From positions 62,001 through 126,000 of the forward strand of contig NZ_FPAG01000006.1 in the NCBI RefSeq assembly GCF_900116365.1: 64,000 nt of DNA, read 5' to 3'. The translations under genes and the position numbers were made by a program. The DNA comes from Zhouia amylolytica (lineage in GTDB: Bacteria > Bacteroidota > Bacteroidia > Flavobacteriales > Flavobacteriaceae). The notes under the pieces are model-generated. The model saw only the letters and a list, made by a program, of their open reading frames with translations. It did no database searches and had not been told where the DNA came from. Within the stretch, counting starts at the first letter, position 1. The number at the start of each line of letters is the position of its first letter. Below are positions 38,926-47,638 of this stretch, in pieces.

Positions 38926-38966
38926 CAAATATAACTAAATAATTAGTTTTAACTAATTATTTAGTT
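38926..38966 (-). promoter_or_regulatory. Promoter with a 34-bp perfect inverted repeat
   Basis: AACTAAATAATTAGTT (38933-38948) and AACTAATTATTTAGTT (38951-38966) are exact reverse complements separated by TT. Each arm is itself a palindrome of AACTAA and TTAGTT around 4 bases, giving two tandem operator-like sites. On the reverse strand a perfect -7, TATATTTG, occupies 38933-38926, 25 bases from the start codon at 38901. The repeat fills the space back to and beyond -33, as a repressor operator would. Confidence 0.75.
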
Positions 38967-39086
38967 TAAATAAGGTGGTTTGAATCTTCAGTACTGTTGT
39001 TGAAGAGTTTCATAAACTTTAAGATCAAATTTGGTTTATCTCAAAATTTGAGAGGGTATTATAAGTGGAATATACCTTTCAAATGG

Positions 39087-39641
39087 TTATTCAGTACTGT
39101 CTGGATTGGTTCTTTTTCCAAGTTGGAGTATTTCTCCTGCGAATTTCTCGACGCGTTGCCAATCTGTATATTCTATGGGGTGTTCTGTGCTGGTTGGACC
39201 ATTGGTGAATAACATAATAAGTTTAATCATTAACTTATCGGTAAATGAATATATGCTATAATCAAGCCTGCCAGCGAAAACTTCTAATAAATTGGGTGAC
39301 CAATGAATTGACTTAATGAATTTTTGCATATATGGATTGGTATCCGGACTGTTTTTGTCGTTTTTACGAGCGACAAGATTCACAGAAAAAAAGGCCGTAT
39401 TTATCTTATTTAATTGGTCTGTATGATTAACAACAAAATTTTCAATTAAAGGATGATGCTTCCCGTAGCGAATACTTGAGCCAATAACGAAAATTTCATA
39501 ATCCGATAGGTGCTTTTGAAATTGGTCAATGGAACATAGGTCTACCTCAATTCCCTCCTGACGAATGATACTGGCCAATTTTTCACAGATTTTTCTGGTT
39601 TGACCATCAACTGACGAAAATACAATTCCTATGGGATTCAT
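39087..39641 (-). CDS. hemG: Menaquinone-dependent protoporphyrinogen IX dehydrogenase (HemG-like)
   Basis: 184-aa flavodoxin-like protein, close to the 181-aa E. coli HemG that oxidises protoporphyrinogen IX in heme synthesis. The FMN phosphate loop is degenerate but recognisable (GIVFSSVDGQTRKICEKL). IFVIGSSIRYGKHHPLIENFV and the C-terminal IMLFTNGPTSTEHPIEYTDWQRVEKFA, which includes the membrane-interacting insert, are the HemG signatures. Single gene, upstream of the palindrome-regulated lipoprotein gene. Confidence 0.85.
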   Translation of the reverse strand: MNPIGIVFSSVDGQTRKICEKLASIIRQEGIEVDLCSIDQFQKHLSDYEIFVIGSSIRYGKHHPLIENFVVNHTDQLNKINTAFFSVNLVARKNDKNSPDTNPYMQKFIKSIHWSPNLLEVFAGRLDYSIYSFTDKLMIKLIMLFTNGPTSTEHPIEYTDWQRVEKFAGEILQLGKRTNPDSTE

Positions 39642-39731
39642 TTATAAGGTAACGAATTTAAGTGATCGAATCTTTTTTAAGTAAAAAGAAGAGGCGCTTT
39701 CCGTATGATCTGCCTGCTTTTTGTAATCGGT

Positions 39732-40454
39732 TTAGGAGCCAGGGAATTCATGAATCCTCTTAAATGTTCGTGTTACAGTACTGTCCGTATTTAAAAGCTG
39801 TAATGTAATTGTGTCTTTATTAATTTTCATATTCCAAAAATTTCGTTGAAGATGCGCACCATACGGTATCAACTCAACCTCAGGTTTATGTCCGTGAACA
39901 TTATAAACCCCATTAATATTTACTGTACCAGAACTTATAACAAAGCGTTTGTCCCATCTGAAAAATATATAATCACCATCAATTATACGGTCAGGATCTT
40001 TAAAATAAGGTCCTGAACCAATTGCCTCATTTAATTTCCATAATCCAAATAATTCATCACCATGAGTCATGGGTAGTTTTAGAGCCTGCTCTAAAATTAC
40101 TTCAACCATTTGTCCATTCTGAATTCGATTCCATGTCATGGATTTATTATCTATTTCAACCTTAAATGGTTCATTAGAATCATGGATTCCGTTGGTGTTA
40201 ATAATAGTTAGGGACCCCGTATCTTTATCAAAGTTATAAGTGCCAAAAGAATGCTGCAACCACCCATTACCTGATTCTTGAGTGAAATCGGAATGAAAAC
40301 GTACCCATCGTGCATCAGGAGTCATTTTTTCATTTCCAACGGTTACTGATTTTATAACCCATTGTCCTTCAATTTTCGATTCGTTTTGGCAACTGATCAG
40401 TGATAAAGTGGAGGTGAAGAAGATTAATAATTTCAATTTTATAGAAACATTCAT
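39732..40454 (-). CDS. Lipocalin-like lipoprotein, two-domain
   Basis: 240-aa exported lipoprotein (signal ...FTSTLSLISC, Cys about residue 22). Two related halves, one beginning IEGQWVIKSVTVGNEKM and the other LFGLWKLNEAIGSGPYF, each start with the G-x-W motif and beta-rich pattern of lipocalin-like domains (compare the DUF5004/lipocalin_4 families). Both contain FRW/FHSDF-type strands. Binding partner unknown. Not in an operon: 170 bases separate it from the MFS gene downstream. Confidence 0.6.
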   Translation of the reverse strand: MNVSIKLKLLIFFTSTLSLISCQNESKIEGQWVIKSVTVGNEKMTPDARWVRFHSDFTQESGNGWLQHSFGTYNFDKDTGSLTIINTNGIHDSNEPFKVEIDNKSMTWNRIQNGQMVEVILEQALKLPMTHGDELFGLWKLNEAIGSGPYFKDPDRIIDGDYIFFRWDKRFVISSGTVNINGVYNVHGHKPEVELIPYGAHLQRNFWNMKINKDTITLQLLNTDSTVTRTFKRIHEFPGS

Positions 40455-40625
40455 TTCTGTATGATGCTTTTAATATTAGTTCAGGTTGGGTAATTTGGAT
40501 AATAGTTACCCTGTCATAAATTTAAGAAACTCTAATGAATTTTAATGGGTTGAAAATCACAAGATGATTTTTTAAAATAAGATTCGACATACAAAAAATA
40601 GCTTTTCACTGCTCAAGCGTCAAAA

Positions 40626-41804
40626 TCAGGCTGTAACCTTTCTTTTGGGTAGTAATGCAATTAAGCCAAGAACAGGTCCGATGGCTAATACAGCATAAAT
40701 ACTATTCGTGTCAGTCAGGGATCTGATAACATTTACTATTTGAATGCTTACTATGGTAATGCTAAAACCTATGCAGTTAACAATAGTCAGAGCCGTTCCT
40801 TTTATTTCAGGACGACTGTTTTGAGCGACTAAAGTAGAGAACAAAGGAGAATCAGCAATCACTACCATCCCCCAAAATAAAAGATAAGCTATAACAAAAT
40901 CAGGAGCTTTAAGAGAGAAAATCAAGGGTGAGGCTAAGCAGCAGATACATGATAAAAGAAGGGCTGTAAATGCGGTCCGTTTGGTGCCAAGGGCTTCCGC
41001 AAGATATCCTCCAATGATGCAGGCCAACCCACCAATTCCAATAATCAGGAATGACAAAAATGGTATATTAAATGCTGCATTCGGATTTGCTAGAAGGTAG
41101 GTTTGAAGCATCAACGGTACAAAGGTCCAAAATGCGTAGAGTTCCCACATATGTCCAAAATAGCCAAAGGCAGCCGAACGAAAATCTCGTTGCCTGAATA
41201 CTTTGAAAAAGGCCGAAAGATCCAATTGCTGACTCTGTTTGCGAAATGGACCATCAGGAACTAAAACCGACATCAAGACACCTCCGGCAATCGCAAGGGT
41301 TGAGGTGATCAACAACACAGATTTCCAGGGAAAGTTACCGGTCATGTCTTTCAGTAGATGAGGAAATGCCGTGCCTACCACAAGAGCACCAACGAGATAA
41401 CCCAGAGACTTGCCAAGGCCTTTTTCAAAATAATCAGAAGCAATCTTCATCCCAACAGGGTAAATTCCAGCTAGAAAAAAACCGGTTAAAAAACGAAAAC
41501 TCAATATACTGGTAAAACTATTTCCTTCCCAAACGATCCCAAGATTAAACAAAGCCCCCAAAAGCGCTGATGATAAAAACACCTTTGAAGGAGAAAATCG
41601 GTCAGCAATAGTTAAAATGGCAAAGATGAGCGTACCTATAATAAATCCGAATTGAACGGCAGAGGTTAAATGCCCTATAGCACTTTCGTTAAGATTGAAA
41701 TTAATAACTAAATCACGCATTACACCATTTCCAGCAAACCATAAAGAGGTGCAGCAGAACTGTGAAATTACAATAACGGGAAGAATCCTTTTAGATGGTT
41801 TCAT
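40626..41804 (-). CDS. Major facilitator superfamily transporter
   Basis: 392-aa inner-membrane transporter with 12 hydrophobic segments. The loop between segments 2 and 3 is ADRFSPSKVFLSSALLGALF (degenerate MFS motif A), and segments 4-5 read FRFLTGFFLAGIYPVGMKIASDYFEKGLGKSLGYLVGALVVGTAFPHLL, typical of the CynX/NimT-like and nitrate/cyanate branch. The long central loop is short on charge. The substrate is unknown. The Reg_prop propeller gene lies 111 bases upstream in the same direction. Confidence 0.88.
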   Translation of the reverse strand: MKPSKRILPVIVISQFCCTSLWFAGNGVMRDLVINFNLNESAIGHLTSAVQFGFIIGTLIFAILTIADRFSPSKVFLSSALLGALFNLGIVWEGNSFTSILSFRFLTGFFLAGIYPVGMKIASDYFEKGLGKSLGYLVGALVVGTAFPHLLKDMTGNFPWKSVLLITSTLAIAGGVLMSVLVPDGPFRKQSQQLDLSAFFKVFRQRDFRSAAFGYFGHMWELYAFWTFVPLMLQTYLLANPNAAFNIPFLSFLIIGIGGLACIIGGYLAEALGTKRTAFTALLLSCICCLASPLIFSLKAPDFVIAYLLFWGMVVIADSPLFSTLVAQNSRPEIKGTALTIVNCIGFSITIVSIQIVNVIRSLTDTNSIYAVLAIGPVLGLIALLPKRKVTA

Positions 41805-41915
41805 GGTGCGTTCCTATTTAAGATAGTAATGATCATGAGCTTTTGAACTGTTTTTGATGATTCACTTTTATGTTTCAACGGTCTAAAATATCAATTCACT
41901 TGTAAATACTTATAA

Positions 41916-43001
41916 TTAATATACCCGTTCAAAGGTTTTACCATTAAATTTATAGATCCCGCTCGGATTCGCACCACAAAACCACAATGTTCCATTTATG
42001 GTTTTATAGATGGTCCAAACCTGACCTGAAGGGAATCCATCTTTTTCAGTGAAATTTGTCAATGAAATACCGTCAAATTTCCAAAGACCGGATTTTACCG
42101 TTCCAAACCAAATATTTCCTTTAGAATCTTCCCCTAAAGCAAAGACCCTGTCCAGTGTGTTACCCTTAAAATCATCTTTCTTTATTGATTGTTGCTTGCT
42201 GAAATGGATCGTTTTATTTCCATCATATTTGAAAACACCAATACCATTATTTCCAATCCATAAATTTCCATTACGATCCTCCATAATACTTCGAATATGT
42301 AAGGCAGCGTTAGCCTCATTCAAACCAAGGTAAGTGTTATCTATAATTTTAAAAGTTGAACCTGTATATCCTATAACAGCTCCGTAGGTACCAAACCATA
42401 GGGTCCCGTTTTTTGCCTTGATAAATGGCGTGGTCACTGAAAAGTAATTTTCCTCTCCACCTTTCGGCGCAATTGGGAATTTGCGAAAAGAAAGGGTGCT
42501 ACCATCGTATTGGTAAACTCCGGGTTGCTCCTCACGTGCATTGTAACCTGTACTTAGATCTCCTTTAAACCACAGGTCATTAGAAGTTGGGGACCATTTA
42601 TTTTTAAAATCATAGTTTCTTTGGTCATAGACAGTTATATGTTGACCATCATAAAAACTCAATCCCTTCCCACATTCAAACCATATGAGTCCATGTTGGT
42701 CTTCATAAATATTACGGACTTGATTGTCACTCAATCCATCAGCGATGGTGAAATATTTGAATTTCCCATTCCTGATCAAACAGACACCTTCGCTATGACT
42801 GCCAATCCAGGTGTTGCCTTTAGAATCCTCCAAAACAGAACGAATGCCAGAGGTATATTTGACAAAAGGTCTCGATTGGTTCGTTTGAATATTTTTTTGT
42901 GTAGTGTGAATTTTTGAATTAGGTTGACAAAAGCAAGGTAAACTAATGAGTATGAAAATAAGAACAAAAGCCTTTAATTTATATTCATGGGTGCTTTTCA
43001 T
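41916..43001 (-). CDS. Secreted seven-bladed Reg_prop beta-propeller
   Basis: 361-aa exported protein (signal ...IFILISLPCFCQ) made almost entirely of two-component-regulator propeller repeats. Seven W-containing blades can be read (e.g. VRNIYEDQHGLIWFECG, IRSIMEDRNGNLWIGNN, VFALGEDSKGNIWFGTV). In hybrid two-component systems such propellers form the periplasmic sensor of a kinase, but here there is no membrane segment, kinase or DNA-binding domain. It is therefore a free periplasmic or surface propeller. A paralogue of nearly identical length is at 50171. Probably transcribed with the MFS gene. Confidence 0.88.
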   Translation of the reverse strand: MKSTHEYKLKAFVLIFILISLPCFCQPNSKIHTTQKNIQTNQSRPFVKYTSGIRSVLEDSKGNTWIGSHSEGVCLIRNGKFKYFTIADGLSDNQVRNIYEDQHGLIWFECGKGLSFYDGQHITVYDQRNYDFKNKWSPTSNDLWFKGDLSTGYNAREEQPGVYQYDGSTLSFRKFPIAPKGGEENYFSVTTPFIKAKNGTLWFGTYGAVIGYTGSTFKIIDNTYLGLNEANAALHIRSIMEDRNGNLWIGNNGIGVFKYDGNKTIHFSKQQSIKKDDFKGNTLDRVFALGEDSKGNIWFGTVKSGLWKFDGISLTNFTEKDGFPSGQVWTIYKTINGTLWFCGANPSGIYKFNGKTFERVY

Positions 43002-43153
43002 AATGAGGTCAGGATATATTGGTCGTCTTGAAGTTGAAGTGTTTTAGTATTAAAGATAATTAAAAGGGAACAAATGTATTCCCAGCAATTTTTACAACTG
43101 GATAAGACGAATTTTAAAAGAAGCTTAAAAGATTGAATCCATGTAAATTGAGA

Positions 43154-43633
43154 TTATTCATCTTTCTCCTGAATCGTGATTTTTCTATTTAATGCATCTA
43201 CTAACTTGAATAAGGTTTTTTGGAAAGCCTCGAATTCATCTTTGGTAATTGATTCTTCATTAAAGGATGCTAAAATTTTATCAGGTATCTCCTGGGCGTT
43301 TTCCTTCATCTCAATCCCTGCATTCGTCAGTGAGATCAATACAGTGCGTTCATCCAAAGGTGAACGAGTTCTTCGTATCAGTTCTTTCTGCTCTAATCGT
43401 TTTAACAAAGGGGTAAGGGTGTTGGATTCCAAAAAAAGGCGTTGTCCAATTTCCTTCACACTTTGCTGGTCATATTGCCAGAGAGTTAACATGACTAAAT
43501 ATTGTGGGTATGTAATTCCTAAAATGTTTAAATAAGGAGTGTACATTTTCGTAGTAAAACGCGAAGCAGCATAAAGAGGGAAGCAAAGTTGATTCTCCAA
43601 AAACAGCGCTGGTACATCTTTTTTCATCATCAT
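43154..43633 (-). CDS. MarR-family repressor with OhrR-type sensor cysteine
   Basis: 159-aa winged-helix protein, paralogue of the OhrR at 18479. The sensor C17 lies in [12 protein letters not shown], and the DNA-binding part has [32 protein letters not shown] and [10 protein letters not shown]. Third gene of the operon DoxX-glutathione peroxidase-marR, overlapping the peroxidase gene by 4 bases. The promoter region of that operon contains the same GATTAAATCGT 11-mer as the ohrR operator. Both facts point to peroxide-responsive control. Confidence 0.9.
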   Translation of the reverse strand: MMMKKDVPALFLENQLCFPLYAASRFTTKMYTPYLNILGITYPQYLVMLTLWQYDQQSVKEIGQRLFLESNTLTPLLKRLEQKELIRRTRSPLDERTVLISLTNAGIEMKENAQEIPDKILASFNEESITKDEFEAFQKTLFKLVDALNRKITIQEKDE

Positions 43634-44115
43634 AATATTTTTATAATATCTTTCTCCATCTTTTCAGGAACCGTAGTTGGTGCATACCGCTTCACAGGAT
43701 TCCCGTTTTTGTCAATTAAGAACTTGGTGAAATTCCATTTAATTTTTCGGCCAAAAATCCCACCCGAAAGTTCAGATTTTAAATATTTAAATAAAGGATG
43801 GGCGTTTTTACCATTCACCTCAATTTTTTCAAACATCGGAAAACTTACCCCATAATTGCGTTGACAGAATTCCTGAATTTCATCGGAACTTCCAGATTCC
43901 TGATTCGCAAATTGATTGCATGGAAATCCGAGGATTACCAACCCCTGGTCCTTATATTTTTGATATAATTTTTCTAACCCCTCATACTGAGGTGTAAGCC
44001 CACATTTACTGGCGGTATTAACTACGATAACAGTTTTATCTTTATAAGCATCTAAACGAATTTTTTCATCATTTAGTTTATCAGCTTCAAAGTCATAAAA
44101 TGAAAATGTTTCCAT
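43630..44115 (-). CDS. Glutathione peroxidase family (thiol peroxidase)
   Basis: 161-aa cytosolic peroxidase. The active-site Cys is C38 in [13 protein letters not shown]; the catalytic Gln is in [11 protein letters not shown] and the Trp/Asn in [12 protein letters not shown]. It lacks selenocysteine and the long tetramerisation loop, as in bacterial BsaA-type enzymes that usually use thioredoxin rather than glutathione. Translationally coupled to the downstream MarR gene and 1 base from the DoxX-like gene upstream. Confidence 0.95.
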   Translation of the reverse strand: METFSFYDFEADKLNDEKIRLDAYKDKTVIVVNTASKCGLTPQYEGLEKLYQKYKDQGLVILGFPCNQFANQESGSSDEIQEFCQRNYGVSFPMFEKIEVNGKNAHPLFKYLKSELSGGIFGRKIKWNFTKFLIDKNGNPVKRYAPTTVPEKMEKDIIKIL

Positions 44116-44116
44116 A

Positions 44117-44533
44117 TTATCCTTTTATTTTGTTGATGATATGTTTAAGTGCCTCTGTCGACCACAAGGCCCACAGTATAAGTACAGGCTGAAAAAAGAG
44201 TCTTATAAGCCTTTTTCGATCCGTATCCAGACCAAAAGCATTTATTTCATGGGTATATTGAGAAATATTACCGGGAAATATTAAAACGTAAAAAATGGCC
44301 AGTACAATCCCCACTTTAATCTTATGTTTCACTAAAAACACCATGGCAAGTCCCAGGCAAATCTCAATAATCCCTGAAGACAACACCACAAAATCCATTA
44401 TTGCAGGATCATTAGATAACCACAATGGCACCTGGGCTAAAAATTCTTCTCTTTGAAAGCTAAGATGCCCTATACCTGCAAGTACCATGAGGGAACCGAG
44501 TAGTATTCTTAAGAAATTTTGAATAGATTTCAT
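44117..44533 (-). CDS. DoxX-like membrane protein
   Basis: 138-aa integral membrane protein with four hydrophobic segments. [30 protein letters not shown] and [21 protein letters not shown] match the DoxX-like family (COG4270 type), as in 13991-14443. First gene of an operon with glutathione peroxidase and MarR. DoxX proteins are known from a membrane thiol/oxidoreductase complex in mycobacteria, so an oxidative-stress role fits. The start at ATG 44533 gives [10 protein letters not shown]. Confidence 0.82.
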   Translation of the reverse strand: MKSIQNFLRILLGSLMVLAGIGHLSFQREEFLAQVPLWLSNDPAIMDFVVLSSGIIEICLGLAMVFLVKHKIKVGIVLAIFYVLIFPGNISQYTHEINAFGLDTDRKRLIRLFFQPVLILWALWSTEALKHIINKIKG

Positions 44534-44546
44534 TTGGTGATCGTAA

Positions 44547-44562
44547 GTGATTAAATCGTTTG
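44547..44562. promoter_or_regulatory. OhrR-type operator upstream of the DoxX-Gpx-MarR operon
   Basis: GATTAAATCGT at 44549-44559 is identical to 11 bases of the ohrR operator (18942-18952). The left arm is degenerate (GTGATT instead of ACGATT). It lies 16 bases before the DoxX start, downstream of a weak -7 (TACCTTTA, complement of 44568-44575), so it may block transcription near the start site. Confidence 0.55.
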
Positions 44563-44658
44563 CGACATAAAGGTAAGGATTATTTTATATACTTGAATAA
44601 GTAGACTGCAAAACTATATTGATATCGAAATGACACACAAGGTAAACCAAGTTGTACA

Positions 44659-45549
44659 TTACGATTTTATGTTAATTTCTTTGTCGAATAAATTTACTCC
44701 TCCTTTTACACCGAAGTCAAGTGTAGTAACAGGATATGCGATCGAAATGCCTTCTTGTTCAAATCGTTTTTTAATGCGAATAATCACAGCATTCATACCC
44801 TTACAATAGTCATCATTCGAATTAAACTGTACCCAATATCTGAGCATAAAATTATAAGTTGAATCACCAATGGCTGTAAAGTAAAAATCAATGCCCTCTT
44901 CGGGAAGTAGCTCTTCAATTTTCTTTACTTCATCCATGGCAACACTTTTTACCCGCTCAAGATCATCTCCATAAGACACACCACTTCTTAAAATGATTCG
45001 TCGCTTCCCCCATGTTGAATAATTTGTAAAGGTGCCATTGTAAATAATCTGATTGGGAATAAAAACCTCTTGCCCGGGCACGGTTTTTACCTTGGTGGTA
45101 AGCCAACTGATGTCTACAACCACACCATAATTTCCATCAATTTCTACCCAATCACCAATATTATAAGGCCTTTGTAGATCTACTAAAAGCCCGGAAAACA
45201 TGTTAGATGCAATGTCCTTAAAGGCAAATCCGGCAACAATACCTACTATACCAGCTCCAGCTAATAATTTCTCCAAAGGTTTTTCCAGTCCTAAAATGTT
45301 GAGAGCAAGGAATATTCCCAAGGCAAAAAATAATACATAAAAAGTGGAGGCCAGTATGCGTTCAATATTCAGATAATGATTTTTAAAAACTTTTTTATAA
45401 ATCCTTAAGCAAAGATTCTTGATCGTATTGGCAATCAGTGCAAAAATAAGGATTACAAGAATCGCCAGAATGAGCTTTGGGATATGATCAATGACGTTAT
45501 TTTGGAATTCAATCCATACGTTGTTGATGTTTTTAATGATACGCTCCAT
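44659..45549 (-). CDS. Small-conductance mechanosensitive channel (MscS family)
   Basis: 296-aa channel that releases solutes on hypo-osmotic shock. Three membrane segments lie in the first 110 residues. The pore helix TM3 reads LLAGAGIVGIVAGFAFKDIASNMFSGLL, followed by the beta domain with YNIGDWVEIDGNYGVVVDISWLTTKVKT and the VFIPNQIIYNGTFTNYS segment, all diagnostic of MscS. Length is close to the 286 aa of E. coli MscS. Single gene. Confidence 0.95.
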   Translation of the reverse strand: MERIIKNINNVWIEFQNNVIDHIPKLILAILVILIFALIANTIKNLCLRIYKKVFKNHYLNIERILASTFYVLFFALGIFLALNILGLEKPLEKLLAGAGIVGIVAGFAFKDIASNMFSGLLVDLQRPYNIGDWVEIDGNYGVVVDISWLTTKVKTVPGQEVFIPNQIIYNGTFTNYSTWGKRRIILRSGVSYGDDLERVKSVAMDEVKKIEELLPEEGIDFYFTAIGDSTYNFMLRYWVQFNSNDDYCKGMNAVIIRIKKRFEQEGISIAYPVTTLDFGVKGGVNLFDKEINIKS

Positions 45550-45736
45550 GTTGCTGTTAATTTATATCAACCTTGTTAAAATGCCATTTGATGGGGTAAA
45601 GCATATTAGAATCAGAACCTCCTGAATTGAAGTGGGGTTGTTCTGTCTCTAAGATAATCAATAACATTTATCTTTCCTGATCTAATTTAATAACAGTGCG
45701 TATGTTATTCTTTAATTAAGATAAATAATAGTAGTA

Positions 45737-46759
45737 TTACTTGACGTCGGAATGAATGAGGTGCTGAACCTGTACTACAAATTCTTGTGGTTCGTCAATA
45801 TGAAAACCAATAACTTTATATTCCTTTTTAATACCATAAAGACCATTTAAGGTATGAACGTCTTTTAGATAGATAATTATGTTGTGACTCTCAAGAGCTC
45901 CCAATGGAGATAAAGTTCTGGTCAATGTGTCTTTTTTGAGGTCTTTGGTGAAAATGTGTATTGATTTGATGCAGGAATAAGGAATTCGGGTCTCATTCAT
46001 AATGCCATATCGGAGGCTCATATGCCTACCGTCAAGAGATATAGGTCTTTGGGAAAGCGATTTTACAAACCCTAAAAACTGAATGGCCGTGTAAATACTC
46101 AGTCCTGTCAGAATCCAGGCAGCTATGTGACTCCATAAAACAATTAAAAAGTGCATGGCAACAGCTTCAATCAGTATTATAAAAATTAAAGCCCCCATGA
46201 GAGCTGGAGATCCACTTTTTAAATGATAACTAAATTCATTTTCTTTCAATGGTCTTCTTTTCCAGCAAATAAAACTATAGTAAAGCACCGCAACCTCTGT
46301 GGCAAAGGGTAAAACAAGTCTGCCGGGCAGCACATCATAACAGGTTCTTCTCAAAACATCATAAAAGTCAGGTGAATCACCTTTTAACGCCTTGAATTTT
46401 TTTATGGCACGACTAATTTTGATAATAATGAGACTAAAAACAGATAGTTCAATTACAGGTAAAGCCCAGGTTTTGAATAATATTAAATAGGTTTGTTTTT
46501 CAATGGGTAGAAAATAAGAACCTGCTAATAGCCCAAAAACTATGAATGGAATCACGGTGAGTTTAGAAACCTTTGTGTTACGAATAAGCAGATAATATAT
46601 TGCTGGAATGGTGAGTAACAGGTCTGCGGAGATTGCCATACCTAATGTGTCGTTAATGATGATGGACGAAGACGTCATTAACAGAATAAGACTTCCTAGT
46701 AAAATTAAAGGGATTCCAAAATTTAAAAGGTTCCTGTTAAATATTTGCGAGCTGTTCAT
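45737..46759 (-). CDS. Multi-pass membrane protein with C-terminal PH-like domain
   Basis: 340-aa protein with about six hydrophobic segments (near residues 14-33, 41-58, 68-84, 95-114, 190-208 and 212-232). A soluble C-terminal part (about 240-338) begins ISLDGRHMSLRYGIMNETRIPYSCIKSIHIF, resembling a bacterial PH domain. No enzyme motif is visible. The central CYDVLPGRLVLPFATEVAVLYYSF segment may contribute to a membrane-embedded site. Family and function not recognised. It lies 33 bases downstream of the metallo-hydrolase/oxidoreductase pair and could belong to the same transcript. Confidence 0.6.
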   Translation of the reverse strand: MNSSQIFNRNLLNFGIPLILLGSLILLMTSSSIIINDTLGMAISADLLLTIPAIYYLLIRNTKVSKLTVIPFIVFGLLAGSYFLPIEKQTYLILFKTWALPVIELSVFSLIIIKISRAIKKFKALKGDSPDFYDVLRRTCYDVLPGRLVLPFATEVAVLYYSFICWKRRPLKENEFSYHLKSGSPALMGALIFIILIEAVAMHFLIVLWSHIAAWILTGLSIYTAIQFLGFVKSLSQRPISLDGRHMSLRYGIMNETRIPYSCIKSIHIFTKDLKKDTLTRTLSPLGALESHNIIIYLKDVHTLNGLYGIKKEYKVIGFHIDEPQEFVVQVQHLIHSDVK

Positions 46760-46792
46760 GTTCCGGATTTAATGCTTTTACATATTTTTAAA

Positions 46793-47638
46793 TTATTGTC
46801 CAATCGATAGCTCCATCAGAATACGCCAGACATTCATAGGAAGCCATTCATCATAATTTTTTAGATGGTTATATGATGGTAATTTTACCGTATGAGGAAT
46901 ATCAAAAAAAGGAGTCCCTTTTTTGAGCTCCTGTTCTACACCGGCATACAGCGCCCTGAAATAATTTTGCATAAAGGTAACATCACTTCTGTCTCCTTGT
47001 ACACGCACATGGGCCATATATACCTCTTTAAACTTAAGTTCCTGAATTTTTTCCAGACTTTTAACCCATGCTTTCGGACTGGCATCAGGTAGATAGGCAT
47101 ACAATACCCGATCGGGTACTACCAGATCCACCACAAAAATGGCGTTGTGTTCAGCAAATCGAAACACCGTCATTCCCGCACCATGGTTAGCTCCAAAATA
47201 ATGTAATTCTAAAACCTGCCCATTTCCAAAATCATAAGACTTATATGCTCCTTCCCAGACTACTGTAGGAGTAATTACATCGGTATGTGGGGGTATATTA
47301 TTTTTAGCCTCACGATGAGCAATATAAGTGGTTTCCGGATTTTTAAATACCTGGCCTCCACGAATATGATCCCAATGATTATGACTATAGAAAACTTTGG
47401 TAATAGGTTTTTGAGTTATTTCTCGAATTGCAGTTAATGTTGCTTCAGCTCTTGCAGAATCCAAAGGGTCAATTACAATAACCTCTTTATCGGTGATGTA
47501 GAAACAAGAGAAAGCCCTGTCACCTACAAAATAAAGGTTATCCTTGACCTTTATGGTTTTAATATCTTGAGCACATGTCACATGAGGGAATCCAAAACTA
47601 ATAACCAGGATAAAAATTATTTTTTTGAGTTCAATCAT
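46793..47638 (-). CDS. Exported metallo-beta-lactamase-fold hydrolase
   Basis: 281-aa exported hydrolase (signal ...ILVISFGFPHVTCAQ). The zinc motif is HNHWDH in FYSHNHWDHIRGG. Further ligands are the His in YFGANHGAGM, the Asp in AIFVVDLVVP and the final His in YMAHVRVQG. The pattern (Asp rather than Cys as bridging ligand) is that of general MBL-fold hydrolases (SoxH/quinoprotein-relay type), not subclass B1 lactamases. It overlaps the Gfo/Idh gene by 4 bases, so the two are translationally coupled and probably act on related substrates. Confidence 0.85.
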   Translation of the reverse strand: MIELKKIIFILVISFGFPHVTCAQDIKTIKVKDNLYFVGDRAFSCFYITDKEVIVIDPLDSARAEATLTAIREITQKPITKVFYSHNHWDHIRGGQVFKNPETTYIAHREAKNNIPPHTDVITPTVVWEGAYKSYDFGNGQVLELHYFGANHGAGMTVFRFAEHNAIFVVDLVVPDRVLYAYLPDASPKAWVKSLEKIQELKFKEVYMAHVRVQGDRSDVTFMQNYFRALYAGVEQELKKGTPFFDIPHTVKLPSYNHLKNYDEWLPMNVWRILMELSIGQ

